Source: Peptococcaceae bacterium UBA7702 (GTDB lineage Bacteria; Bacillota; Dehalobacteriia; UBA7702). Taken from it: a stretch of 64,000 nt of DNA. Made by a program: the position numbers and the translations under genes. This document shows, in pieces, positions 42,823 to 51,815 of this stretch. Each line of letters opens with the position of its first letter. Positions within the stretch are counted from its first letter, which is position 1. The notes below the pieces were generated by a model. The model ran no database searches. It saw nothing but the letters and a program-made list of their open reading frames with translations, and had not been told where the DNA came from. The stretch lies in the NCBI GenBank assembly GCA_002482535.1, contig DLGE01000008.1, forward strand, positions 62,001 through 126,000, written 5' to 3'.

Positions 42823-43776
42823 TCAACACGGTTGGACGCTTTCATTTTCATTGTCACTGTCTGTTTTTGCCTCCCTCCCTTCGCGAAAACTGATATAGGT
42901 CACGGCAGTTAAAATCAGACCGGCGCCGAGAAGCTGTAGGGGATGGATCGTCTGAGCAAAAACGATCAGGCCTAAAAGAAAAGAAGTGACTGGATCCAGG
43001 GCGTAGATGATGCTCATGATCGACGGTTCGATGCGTTTTAAAGTTTCCTGCATCGTGGCATAACAGGCGATCATCGGCAGCGTGCAGAAACCGAGGAGGG
43101 CCCAAAGGGCCTGGGGATAGGATGCCACCGAAGTTGCGATGTTATCGATCAGCGCCGTGGGATGGACCTGGAAGAGCAGCATGAAGACGAGGGCTCCCAG
43201 CTGGGTAATGAAGAGGATGGCATCGCTGTCGCAATCCTTGACGATGAAATACGTATTCAGGGAGACGTTGGTGCCAAAGAAAAGGGGAATCAGCAGGGTC
43301 CAGACGAGGCCTGTAGCGGTAAAAGCGCCGTTGCCGCCGCTGAAAATCTCCAGCACCAGGGAGATGCCGGTCATGGCGATGAGCATGGAAACGATTTTAG
43401 TCACGGTAAAGCGGTAGCGAAACAGAAAATAGGATTCCGCCATCACCACCAGGACATTGGTGAAGGCGATCACCGAGACCACTCCCACGGCCATTCCGTG
43501 GGCATAGGCCTGGGCGTAACAGTAGTTCATGGCGTTGACCAGGAAAAATCCCTGTAATATCATACCGATATAGTATTTTAGAGGGATGGCCTTTAAAACT
43601 CTGGGTTTGAAAGCAATGCGGATCCCGAAGTAAATCACCAGGGCCAAAGGGGCCAAAGCCACCATGGTCAAATCGGTGAAACCGTCCTTTAAGAGCAGGG
43701 AATAAAAGGTGCCGTATGTCCCCCAAGTCGTCGCCGAGACCACGGCAAAGGCCATGCCCGCTTTTTTCTTTTCCAT
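42823..43776 (-). CDS. EamA/DMT family transporter (module 1, second copy)
   Basis: The 317-aa protein has ten predicted membrane segments in two EamA repeats (about 8-135 and 150-300), typical of drug/metabolite transporters that move amino acids, nucleosides or other small molecules. It starts 13 nt after the related gene at 43790-44770 and is clearly a duplicate of it. Position downstream of pyrrolysine MttB and its sigma-54 promoter suggests the pair is expressed with the methyltransferase. The cargo is unknown; amine import or demethylated-product export are both possible. Confidence 0.9.
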   Translation of the reverse strand: MEKKKAGMAFAVVSATTWGTYGTFYSLLLKDGFTDLTMVALAPLALVIYFGIRIAFKPRVLKAIPLKYYIGMILQGFFLVNAMNYCYAQAYAHGMAVGVVSVIAFTNVLVVMAESYFLFRYRFTVTKIVSMLIAMTGISLVLEIFSGGNGAFTATGLVWTLLIPLFFGTNVSLNTYFIVKDCDSDAILFITQLGALVFMLLFQVHPTALIDNIATSVASYPQALWALLGFCTLPMIACYATMQETLKRIEPSIMSIIYALDPVTSFLLGLIVFAQTIHPLQLLGAGLILTAVTYISFREGREAKTDSDNENESVQPC

Positions 43777-43789
43777 GGTATCACCTTCT

Positions 43790-44770
43790 TTACGAGCTTA
43801 GGGTGGGTTCTTCCGGGGCGCCGGGAATTTCTCCGGCATCGTTCTCCCGGGATGCTTCCCGCCCATCCATAACGGTGATGAAGATTACGGCGGCGAGGAC
43901 CAGGGCTACGCCGAGGAGCTGCAAACCGCTGACAACCTGGCTCATGATGATGATCCCCAGGGTCAGGGAGGTGACGGGGTCAAAGGACATCAGGATTTGA
44001 TAGATCGTGGGATCGATTCGTTTTAAGGCTTCCTGCATGGTGGCGTAGGAGAGGGCGTGGGGAATCAGACAGAAGCCCAAAAAAGCCAGCCAGAGCAGTA
44101 CATCGCCGCCCATATGGCCGAAGAGGTCCTGGAAAAGGGCCAGGGGATGAATCAGGAAGACCAGCACCACAATGAGGGAGCTGCCCTGGGCCAGGAGCAA
44201 AACCGCGTCGGAGTCCGTGCCTTTGGTAAGGGCGTAGGCGGTGATCACCACGTTGATGCCGTAAAAGACCGGGATCAAAAGCGTCCACATCAAGCCGAGG
44301 GCAGTGTAGGTGCCGACATTGCCGCCACCGCCGATGACACCGATGACCAGAGAGACGCCGAAGACCGCAAGAACAATGGCGATGATTTTAGGCAGGGTAA
44401 ATTTGTAGCTGAGGACAAAGTAAGAGAGGATCATCACCACGATGACATTGCAGAAGGCCACGATGGAGACGACGCCCACAGGCATCCCCGAAGCGTAGGC
44501 GTTGATATAGGAATAATTCATGGCTGTAGAGACAATTCCTCCCTGTAAAATCAAAAGCAAATAGATTTTCCAGGGAATCTCCTTCATGACCCGGGGTTTG
44601 AATAAGACTTTGATGCCGAAAAAGACGGTCAGCGCCAGGGGCGGCAAGGCGATGATGGCCAGATCCGTGATGCCTGCGGCCAGCAGCAGCGAAGAAAAGA
44701 TGCCGTAAAAGCCATAGGACATACCGGAGATGATACCGCAGGAAAAGCCGATGGTTTTTTTCTTGTTCAT
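43790..44770 (-). CDS. EamA/DMT family transporter (module 1, first copy)
   Basis: The 326-aa protein has ten membrane segments in two EamA repeats and is a paralogue of its downstream neighbour and of the transporter at 53033-54016; all three share the opening pattern GFxxxxISGxxYGxYG. It lies 110 nt downstream of mttB copy 2, separated by a strong GC stem-loop. Three EamA genes associated with two MttB genes argues for a functional link rather than chance. Confidence 0.9.
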   Translation of the reverse strand: MNKKKTIGFSCGIISGMSYGFYGIFSSLLLAAGITDLAIIALPPLALTVFFGIKVLFKPRVMKEIPWKIYLLLILQGGIVSTAMNYSYINAYASGMPVGVVSIVAFCNVIVVMILSYFVLSYKFTLPKIIAIVLAVFGVSLVIGVIGGGGNVGTYTALGLMWTLLIPVFYGINVVITAYALTKGTDSDAVLLLAQGSSLIVVLVFLIHPLALFQDLFGHMGGDVLLWLAFLGFCLIPHALSYATMQEALKRIDPTIYQILMSFDPVTSLTLGIIIMSQVVSGLQLLGVALVLAAVIFITVMDGREASRENDAGEIPGAPEEPTLSS

Positions 44771-44834
44771 GTTTATCCCTTTCTTTGCAGGTTTTCCGTA
44801 AGAGTTCAGGATTCTTTTTCAATAGGAGGGGCTT

Positions 44835-44865
44835 CCAGCCGGCAGAGATAGGCTCTGCCGGCTGG
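44835..44865 (-). other. GC-rich stem-loop between mttB and EamA (module 1)
   Basis: A perfect 13-bp stem CCAGCCGGCAGAG / CTCTGCCGGCTGG with a 5-nt loop and no T-run. It may trim or partly attenuate the transcript so that less transporter is made than methyltransferase. Confidence 0.6.
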
Positions 44866-44880
44866 ATTGCCTTTTACCGC

Positions 44881-46356
44881 TTATGCATGGACGAGCTCCT
44901 TTTCGGCTTTTTCCACAATGGCGTGAATCTTGTTTATTTTGTCAGGGTTGAGCACAGTGGGCTTGTGGTTTTCCAGGATGAAGCGGGCGTAATCCGAGGC
45001 CGCGGCGTACATATCTTTGCCGCCGTTGCCTTCCCATACCTCCCGGGCGTTGCGGTCCATGATGCGGGGGCAGGATTGGAGGGTTTTGAAGTTTTGGAAG
45101 GTATGCATTTCGCCGAGATACTGGCCTTTGATCCCCACCTCCTTGATGAGGTCAACGACGAGGGTATCGTCGGAAACGGGAATGCCGTTTAAGACGGTCT
45201 GCATCATGCGGATGAAGTCGGCGTCGGCCACCACCTGGCCCAAATCCATGGTGAGGCCGCTTTCGAGCATCCCAGGGCCGTAGATCATGTTGGCGCCTGC
45301 CAGCATGGGCAACATGGCCGTGATGCTCTTTTCATAACCGGCTTGGAGATCCGGGGCTTTGCTGTCCGTCTAAGTACCGGCGACCAGGGAGGGGAGATTG
45401 TACATGCGGGCAATGGCGGCGAGACCGGCGCTGATCAGGCCCAGTTCCGGGCAGCCCACCATAGCGGCGGCATTGTGGCGCATATCCAGGGTGCCGGTGG
45501 AAGTGCCGTAGACAAAGGGCGCGCCCTTGCGCACCAGCTGGGAGAGGGTCAGAGCCGCTAAAATTTCGGCATTGGCCACAACGAGGCAGCCGGCGAGGGT
45601 TACCGGGGCCATACCGCCGGACATGGCCATGGTCAGGATCATGGTCGGCAGGTTCTTTTTGGCCCCGACCATGGTGGCGGCAATGGTGCTGTCGGGGATC
45701 GTCAGGGGGCTGATGGTGCAGCCGCCCAGCATCATGATGGGGCGTTGGCTGAGCTGCTCCTCGCCGCCGGCAGCGGCGGCGCCCATGGAGACTAAAATCT
45801 CGGCGGTGCGCTTGTTTTCCGGGCTGGCCAGGCAGGGTTTGTTGGAGTTGACGAGGTGGGCTTCAAACCCATGGATGCAGGCGGTTTCCGCGGGGACGTC
45901 CCGGGCCACCATGGTATCGAAGAGATAGTCGTACTCGTCGAGGTAATCGACGATGCGGGAGCAATCGACGATATCCTGTTTGGTGGTGTTGCGCAGTTCC
46001 CCGGTGTTGAGGTCCCGCATGTAGATGCCAAGACCGAAGGGGCAGACGTAGACGCGGCCGTCTTCCAACAGGATATCATACTTCTTTTCCTTTCCTGCCA
46101 GGAAAACGCTGGCCGGTGAGGTGCTGATGGCGTTTTCCACGAGATAGGCGGGGAGTTTGACGATGTAGTCTTCCCAATCCACATCGGCTCCGGCCTCTTC
46201 AAAACAGGCCAGGGCCTCTTCGTCTTTGACCATCACCCCTACGCTGCTCAATACCTCTAAAGTGGAAAGATGAATACGGTGCAGATCTCCCTCGGAGAAA
46301 AGTTGCAGCGCCGCGCCGTTGAAGGCGTTGTAGCCGGCGTTCTTTTTTCGGATCAT
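44881..46356 (-). CDS. mttB: Pyrrolysine-containing MttB methyltransferase (copy 2)
   Basis: One continuous 491-residue MttB protein results if the TAG at 45370-45372 is pyrrolysine (residue 329). The local sequence is SLVAGT-Pyl-TDSKAPDLQAGYEK, the classic MttB context. Landmarks before it include HLSTLEVLSSVGVMV and after it LPMLAGANMIYGPGMLES. It is preceded by a consensus -24/-12 promoter and faces a divergent sigma-54 activator; two EamA transporters follow. No MttC-type corrinoid protein is adjacent, so a corrinoid partner must come from elsewhere or the substrate step differs from textbook trimethylamine growth. Confidence 0.93.
45370..45372 (-). other. In-frame UAG codon read as pyrrolysine (residue 329 of MttB copy 2)
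   Basis: The plus strand reads CTA. The position aligns exactly with the TAG of the other two mttB genes. Confidence 0.93.
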
Positions 46357-46439
46357 TTGATGTTCCTCCTCTTGATTATTTCATTGATTTCATCAATAGC
46401 AATAGAATCAACGGATCATTCCGCTTTGGTCTTAATGAT

Positions 46440-46455
46440 TGCAAGACAAGTGCCA
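46440..46455 (-). promoter_or_regulatory. Sigma-54 (-24/-12) promoter of mttB copy 2 operon
   Basis: The - strand reads TGGCACTTGTCTTGCA, a full match to the TGGCAC-N5-TTGC consensus, about 85 nt upstream of the ATG. Confidence 0.9.
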
Positions 46456-46526
46456 AAGGGAGGAGAGGAGAAAAGACCAGTATCAATAGGAATGCGGACC
46501 GTGACGGGGAATTTTTGGGGAACTTC

Positions 46527-46545
46527 TGTAAAGAAATCGTTTACA
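46527..46545. promoter_or_regulatory. Activator site 1, TGTAAA-N7-TTTACA
   Basis: A perfect inverted repeat, flanked by C and G that extend it to 7 bp arms. Its centre is about 107 bp upstream of the predicted sigma-54 transcription start, typical of enhancer sites. Confidence 0.65.
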
Positions 46546-46584
46546 GTTTTAGGGGAGATGCGGGGAAAGCTCCAGTACCTTTCA

Positions 46585-46603
46585 TGTAAAGAATCATTTT
46601 AAT
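46585..46603. promoter_or_regulatory. Activator site 2, TGTAAA-N7-TTTAAT
   Basis: The same spacing as sites 1 and 3, with one arm imperfect. Its centre is 21 bp (two helix turns) from site 3. Confidence 0.5.
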
Positions 46604-46605
46604 CA

Positions 46606-46624
46606 TGTAAAGTATATATTTACA
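46606..46624. promoter_or_regulatory. Activator site 3, TGTAAA-N7-TTTACA
   Basis: A perfect inverted repeat with the same arms and spacing as site 1. It is also about 33 bp upstream of the -35 of the divergent activator gene, so it could mediate autoregulation. Confidence 0.65.
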
Positions 46625-46656
46625 AAAAAGGGATTTTTAGATTTTTTGCAAATATT

Positions 46657-46685
46657 TTTACAAAATAATTTATTTGTGCTATAGT
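46657..46685 (+). promoter_or_regulatory. Sigma-A promoter of the divergent activator gene
   Basis: TTTACA (46657-46662) and TATAGT (46680-46685) with 17-nt spacing and an extended -10 TG. Confidence 0.6.
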
Positions 46686-46708
46686 AAAGCCAACGGGAGG
46701 TGTCCGCC

Positions 46709-48160
46709 ATGATCAAAAAAGAAGTGCTGGAAAGCCAAGTCAAAGCCTTGAAAAGAGAAAACAGCCTGCTCCGGTTTGCCCTCGACCAAATCCACGAGGG
46801 CATCATCATCACGGACCGGGACGACCGTATCGTTCTCTATAACGTCTGCGCCGAGGAGACCGAAGGCATGTCCCGCCGGGATATGCTCGGCAGGAAGGAG
46901 GAGGAAGCCTATGGCTTCATCCCGGGCTACGATTTTGACCAGCTCTTCACCAAGAAGGTCAAGGCCGAGGGCAAACCCATGCTCAATGTTTATCATGAAT
47001 ACAGCCTCCCCCACGGTAACAAAACCGCCATTATCTTTGACGTCAGACCGTATTATGAAGATCATGAAGTCGCCGCCGTCTGTACCATTGGCCGCAATGT
47101 CAACCAGATCAAGGATTTCATCGTCGATACGTTGGAAACCAATCAAAAAAACAGTGATGCGGCGAAAAACACCAACGGCGCCAAGTACTATTTTGACGAT
47201 ATCATCGGGGAAAGCGCCCCCATGAAGGAGCTCATCGGCAAGGCCAAGCAATTTGCCAAACGAGAATCGCCGATTCTGCTTTACGGTGAAACCGGCACCG
47301 GCAAGGAATTGATGGCCAGCAGCATCCATAATCGCAGCCTTTTCGCCGCCGGCCCCTTCGTGGCGGTGAACTGCGCGGCGATACCGGAAACGCTGTTGGA
47401 AAGCATCCTCTTCGGCGTCAGCAAGGGTTCCTACACTGGCGCCGTGGAGGGCCCCGGCCTCTTTGAGCAGGCCAACGGCGGCACTCTCTTCCTCGACGAG
47501 ATCAATTCCATGCCCTTGAGCCTCCAGCCCAAGCTGCTTCGGGCGATCCAGGAAAAGAGCGTGCGCCGGGTCGGCGGTAATCAGGAGATCCCCATTCACT
47601 GCCGGATCATCAGCGCCGTCAACCAGGATCCCCGTACGGTGTTGGGAACCGGGGTGATTCGAGATGACCTCTTCTTTCGGCTGGCCACCATCGAATTGAA
47701 AATTCCTCCTCTCCGGGAGCGAAAGGAGGATATCGAATACTTGGTTTGGACTTTTATCCGCAAGTACAATATTAAATTCGGTCTCTTTGTCGAGGAGATT
47801 TCGCCGGAGCTGATGGATATTCTCAACCGTTATGACTGGCCCGGCAATATCCGGGAACTGGAAAACATGGTAGAAAGCTCCCTCAATCTGGTGACTCCCA
47901 GAGAGCGCACGCTAAAAGCCCGCCATCTCTCGGATTATTTCTCGGAACGATTTGCCCGCATCCACCGGGGACAACCCTTCGCCTCCCGGGAACAACTTCA
48001 ACAACAACTCCAAAATTACGAAAAGAGCCTTTACGAAAAGGTGTTAAAGGATCATGCTTACAACATCCCGGCCATCGCCAAGGAGTTCGGCGTCTCCCGT
48101 CAGAGTGTCTACGGTCATCTCCGCAAACTGGGCATCGATATTACCCGCAAGGATTTATAA
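46709..48160 (+). CDS. PAS-domain sigma-54-dependent transcriptional activator (2)
   Basis: The 483-aa protein has a PAS sensor (about 20-135), an AAA+ domain (about 163-400) with Walker A GETGTGK and Walker B LFLDEIN, and a C-terminal Fis-type helix-turn-helix near 455-480 (KEFGVSRQSVYGHLRKLG). The sigma-54 contact loop reads GSYTGA (240-245) instead of GAFTGA; the aromatic is Tyr. The general form is RocR-like. The start ATG 46709 follows GGGAGG; the earlier GTG at 46700 overlaps that site. It is divergent from mttB copy 2, whose promoter region holds three like-spaced palindromes, so it most likely controls that operon. Confidence 0.92.
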   Translation: MIKKEVLESQVKALKRENSLLRFALDQIHEGIIITDRDDRIVLYNVCAEETEGMSRRDMLGRKEEEAYGFIPGYDFDQLFTKKVKAEGKPMLNVYHEYSLPHGNKTAIIFDVRPYYEDHEVAAVCTIGRNVNQIKDFIVDTLETNQKNSDAAKNTNGAKYYFDDIIGESAPMKELIGKAKQFAKRESPILLYGETGTGKELMASSIHNRSLFAAGPFVAVNCAAIPETLLESILFGVSKGSYTGAVEGPGLFEQANGGTLFLDEINSMPLSLQPKLLRAIQEKSVRRVGGNQEIPIHCRIISAVNQDPRTVLGTGVIRDDLFFRLATIELKIPPLRERKEDIEYLVWTFIRKYNIKFGLFVEEISPELMDILNRYDWPGNIRELENMVESSLNLVTPRERTLKARHLSDYFSERFARIHRGQPFASREQLQQQLQNYEKSLYEKVLKDHAYNIPAIAKEFGVSRQSVYGHLRKLGIDITRKDL

Positions 48161-48212
48161 AAATAGAAAGAGGGTGATGCAGAAAGAAATCACTCCACCC
48201 ATATCAATCATA

Positions 48213-49118
48213 TCAATAGCCGTAGTAATACATATCTTCATCCTTGGTCACGTAATATTGGATGGTTTCACTGCCCTTGAGACCGCTTTTGATCTCGATG
48301 TAAGTGCCGTCGGAAATTCCGGTTTCCACCGGCGTCTCCTCGGTGCTGCCGTCGTCTTTTACCACCAGGACGTAGGAGCCGCTTTCTCCCTCCTGAATCG
48401 CTTCGGCGGGGACGGCGATGACCTGATCGGCCTTTTCCATGATCACTGTGGCGGTGCCGGACATGCCCACCCGCAGACTGCCGTCGTTTAAGAAGGTGAC
48501 AATGACGTCAAAGCTGGAACCGGTATCGGCGTAGTTCGCCAAGTCGCTGATGAAGGTGATCTTGCCCTCATAAACATTGCCGGTGGAGTTGGCGGTGATC
48601 TCCGCAGTTTGGCCGATCTGGATTTTATCAAAATCACTCTCATTCACCGTCATGGCCATGGCCAGGGTGTCGGTGCTGCCGACCTTCACGTAGTGATCTG
48701 TGGTCATGGTCTGCTTGGCTTCGGGGAGGTTCAGCTTTTGGATGACACAGGGGTAAGGCGCCGTCATGGTCTTACCGTTGGTGTATTTTAAGATGGCGTC
48801 GCCCTCTTTGAGGGACTGGCCTTTTTCCACCAGCACTTCCTTTAAAGCATAGCCGGTATGGGGGGCGATGTTTTCCTCTAAGGCCGGGGCGATTTTGCCG
48901 TCGGAGGAGAGGCTGTTTTGGATGTCCATCACCGTGGCCTGATCCGTGACCGTGCTGGTGGCCCCGGTGGAGGCGTTGTTTTTGGCGCCGTTGAGGAGGA
49001 AGCCAATGACGGCAACGAAAATGAGGACGATGCCAAGGAAAATCACTAATTTTTTATGGCGGCGGAAAAAGTTTTCCTTGCCGTTGTTTTTTCGTTCCCG
49101 CTTTTCTTTTCGCCGCAT
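48213..49118 (-). CDS. Membrane-fusion (HlyD/RND adaptor type) protein (second)
   Basis: The 301-aa protein has one N-terminal membrane segment after a basic stretch, then a beta-barrel/lipoyl-like adaptor region ending in a typical membrane-proximal domain with GTATVIMEKADQVIAVPAEAIQEG, read in parts. Such proteins bridge MacB-type ABC transporters to the outside. It directly abuts the cadherin-like gene (TAA and ATG adjacent) as the last gene of a five-gene operon that already begins with another adaptor. Confidence 0.85.
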   Translation of the reverse strand: MRRKEKRERKNNGKENFFRRHKKLVIFLGIVLIFVAVIGFLLNGAKNNASTGATSTVTDQATVMDIQNSLSSDGKIAPALEENIAPHTGYALKEVLVEKGQSLKEGDAILKYTNGKTMTAPYPCVIQKLNLPEAKQTMTTDHYVKVGSTDTLAMAMTVNESDFDKIQIGQTAEITANSTGNVYEGKITFISDLANYADTGSSFDVIVTFLNDGSLRVGMSGTATVIMEKADQVIAVPAEAIQEGESGSYVLVVKDDGSTEETPVETGISDGTYIEIKSGLKGSETIQYYVTKDEDMYYYGY

Positions 49119-49949
49119 TTAATTGGCCTCCTTCGTAACGTAGATTCGATAGTAACGCACCTCGCCGTTTTCCGCGGTGACGCTGATCAATACTTTATGC
49201 AGACCGCTGCTAAGGCTGGTGTTGCCGGCGGTTACCACCTTGGCCTTGGCGTCATTGGCTTTGGCGCTGACACTGATGGCGTCGGTGTTGGCGTCTACGG
49301 TGAGAAAGTAAGTGTCGTTGGTTTTATGAAAGGCTGGGGAAAGATCCATACCGGTGACGGCAAGGGATTTTAGGTAGTTATCCGCGGAACCGGCATAGAC
49401 GCTGCTACCGCCGACGTCCCCGCCACCGCCGGTCACGGCAAAGCCGCCATCGCCGCTGACTCCCTCACCCTCATCGCCTTGATCGGTACCTTCCTCCGGC
49501 GGTGTTGTCGCCGCCGCTTTTACGGTCACCAAAAGGTCTTCGGATACGGGTTCACCCTCGGCCCCCTTCACCGCAGTGGTGACGGTGAGCTGCTGCCCCG
49601 CTACGGCGGCTTCACTGAAGCTGATGTTGACTTTCAGGGTGGTGACGCCGTTCAGTTGCTCTGAAGTGACCGTGTAGACGTTCTTCTCCTGATCGTAGGT
49701 GGGCTGGAGCTCCCCTTCAAAGGCAACGGCCTTGATCATGGGGCTGCCGCTGATGATCACGGTATAGGGGGCTGCTTTGATCTCCTCGGGCAGCGCCGTG
49801 AGGTCGATCTGATAGCCAAAGGCCTCACCCTCCGTTATCTCGGTGGCAGGAGCGCTGGTGAAATGGTTTTCCGCCAGGGCGCCCAGGGAGGGGAGGAAGG
49901 AGCAGAGCAGAGCCACGCCGAGAAATAAAAACAGAGTTCGCTTTTTCAT
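49119..49949 (-). CDS. Secreted protein with cadherin-like beta-sandwich domain
   Basis: The 276-aa protein has a signal peptide (1 to about 26), an N-terminal beta-rich region of cohesin or Ig type (about 30-155), a Gly-rich linker (about 155-190) and a C-terminal cadherin-like unit (about 192-276) with LKSLAVTGMDLSPAFHK and a closing YYRIYVTKE. The same domain class occurs in the giant SLH protein. Being inside an ABC efflux operon between permease and second adaptor, it may be a surface extension of that transporter. Function unknown. Confidence 0.72.
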   Translation of the reverse strand: MKKRTLFLFLGVALLCSFLPSLGALAENHFTSAPATEITEGEAFGYQIDLTALPEEIKAAPYTVIISGSPMIKAVAFEGELQPTYDQEKNVYTVTSEQLNGVTTLKVNISFSEAAVAGQQLTVTTAVKGAEGEPVSEDLLVTVKAAATTPPEEGTDQGDEGEGVSGDGGFAVTGGGGDVGGSSVYAGSADNYLKSLAVTGMDLSPAFHKTNDTYFLTVDANTDAISVSAKANDAKAKVVTAGNTSLSSGLHKVLISVTAENGEVRYYRIYVTKEAN

Positions 49950-49962
49950 GAGATCCTCCTCA

Positions 49963-51141
49963 TTATTCTTGTTTTAACGCGTCAATCGGCCGTAAGCAGG
50001 CGGCGCGATAAGAAGGGAAGCTGCCGAAGATCAGGCCCACGGCGGCGCTGACCGAGAAGGAAAGCACCACCACGCCGGGGCTTAAAGCAAAGATATTGCT
50101 GTAGCCCAGGTAGGCCACGACGGTATTGATCAGAGTGCCGCAGCCGATGCCGGTGAGAATGCCGATGATCCCGCCCAGCAAACTTAAAACCAGGGACTCG
50201 ATGAGGAATTGCTTAGAAATATCCCGCCGTTTGGCGCCCAGGGATTTTCTGATCCCGATCTCCCTTGTGCGTTCGGTGACGGAGACCAGCATCACATTCA
50301 TGATGCCGATGCCACCGACGATCAAGGAGATTCCTGCGATACCCCCTAAGAGCAGAGATAGCTGGGCGGATACTTCCTTCATGGATTCGAGGATGCCGGT
50401 ATTGGTATAGACGTCGAAGCTGTCGGTATCAATATTGTAGTTGGCTTCCATATAGCTTTTGACTTTTTCAGCGGTGCCGTCCACGTTTTCCGCGTTGTCG
50501 GCTTTGATGTAAAGTTCGCTGACTGCGGTGTTGCTGCCCAGGTATTTCGCTGTGGTCAAGGGCACCAGCAGCATGTTATCGGCTTCGCTCATGGAACTAC
50601 CCGCAGCCAAAGTGCCGACGACGGTATAGTCGTCGCCGTTGATCTTGATGGTCTTACCCAGGGGATCCGTGAGGTTGAAGAGCTTCTCGGCAATGCTGTT
50701 GCCGATGATCACGGCCTTGGTGCTGTTTTCGATGTCAATCTCCGAAAGAGGTCTGCCCTCGCCGAGGTTATAGCCCATGACGTCGAGATAGTTTTGATTG
50801 GTGGCGAGCAGGCTGAAATATTCTAACTTGGCATTGCCCCGGCTGACGCTGGCGCTGAGGGATTTATAGGGGGCGATGGCGTCGATGTTGGGGAGTCTTA
50901 GAAAATCGTCGAGGTCGCTGTAAGGGATGGTGGTTTGACCGTCGTAGATATATACGGTCAAAAGATCCGCGCCGAGGCCGGAAATTTCGTTGGTGACGCT
51001 TTCGGTGGCGCCTTTGCCGATGCCCACCAGGATGATCACCGAGGCGATGCCGATGATCAGTCCCAGCATGGTGAGGCCTGAGCGGAGTTTGTTGGTTCTA
51101 ATGTTGGACAGGGCTAATTTGATGGTCAGTAACAGGCTCAT
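49963..51141 (-). CDS. MacB-type ABC transporter permease
   Basis: The 392-aa protein has the layout of MacB-like permeases: a first membrane helix near the N-terminus (TMLGLIIGIASVIILVGIG), a large extracellular domain (about 45-265), and three C-terminal helices (FtsX domain) beginning LLGGIAGISLIVGGIGIMNV, with RTREIGIRKSLGAKRRDI in the cytoplasmic coupling region. It overlaps the ATPase gene by 4 nt (ATGA). Substrates of such systems range from peptides to antibiotics; none can be assigned. Confidence 0.93.
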   Translation of the reverse strand: MSLLLTIKLALSNIRTNKLRSGLTMLGLIIGIASVIILVGIGKGATESVTNEISGLGADLLTVYIYDGQTTIPYSDLDDFLRLPNIDAIAPYKSLSASVSRGNAKLEYFSLLATNQNYLDVMGYNLGEGRPLSEIDIENSTKAVIIGNSIAEKLFNLTDPLGKTIKINGDDYTVVGTLAAGSSMSEADNMLLVPLTTAKYLGSNTAVSELYIKADNAENVDGTAEKVKSYMEANYNIDTDSFDVYTNTGILESMKEVSAQLSLLLGGIAGISLIVGGIGIMNVMLVSVTERTREIGIRKSLGAKRRDISKQFLIESLVLSLLGGIIGILTGIGCGTLINTVVAYLGYSNIFALSPGVVVLSFSVSAAVGLIFGSFPSYRAACLRPIDALKQE

Positions 51142-51815
51142 TGGGGGTCCTTCCCTTCTGTGAGATTGCCGTCATGCATTTCCACGACACGACGGGCCCT
51201 TTTGGCGACACTGACGTCGTGGGTGATGACGACGATGGTTTGGCCACCTTCATTGAGCTGCTCCATCAGTTCCATGATTTCGGCGCCGGTTTTGGAATCC
51301 AAAGCGCCGGTGGGCTCGTCGGCGAGGATGATTTCCGGGTCACAGGAGAGGGCCCGGGCAATGGCGACCCGTTGCTGCTGGCCGCCGGAAAGCTGTTTTG
51401 GTAAATGTTTTTCCCGGCCCAGCAAATTGACTTTGTCCAAATAGAAGAGGGCCTTTTCCTTGGCCTGTTTTTCACTGTAACCATGATAGAGCAGGGGTAC
51501 CATGACGTTTTCCAAGGCGTTGATCCGGGGCAGCAGATGAAAGCTTTGGAAGACAAAGCCGATTTTAGCGTTTCTGATCACGGCCTGTTGGTTATCGTTG
51601 AGGGTGGTCACGTCCTCCTGATTTAGGAGGTAGGTGCCGGAGTCTGCTGTGTCCAGGAGCCCTAAAATATTCATGAGGGTAGATTTTCCGGAACCGCTGG
51701 GGCCGACAATGGAGATGAATTCCCCTTTTTCCGCCTGAAAGTTGACGTGATTCACTGCGGTGATCGTTTCCTCTCCCATCTGAAAGCTTTTGGTCAGATC
51801 AATCAGTTGGATCAT
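51138..51815 (-). CDS. ABC transporter ATP-binding protein (LolD/MacB type)
   Basis: The 225-aa ATPase has Walker A GPSGSGKST, signature LSGGQQQRVAIARAL, Walker B IILADEPTGALD and the H-loop ITHD. It overlaps both neighbours by 4 nt, a tight translational arrangement. It powers the permease encoded next. Confidence 0.95.
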   Translation of the reverse strand: MIQLIDLTKSFQMGEETITAVNHVNFQAEKGEFISIVGPSGSGKSTLMNILGLLDTADSGTYLLNQEDVTTLNDNQQAVIRNAKIGFVFQSFHLLPRINALENVMVPLLYHGYSEKQAKEKALFYLDKVNLLGREKHLPKQLSGGQQQRVAIARALSCDPEIILADEPTGALDSKTGAEIMELMEQLNEGGQTIVVITHDVSVAKRARRVVEMHDGNLTEGKDPQ

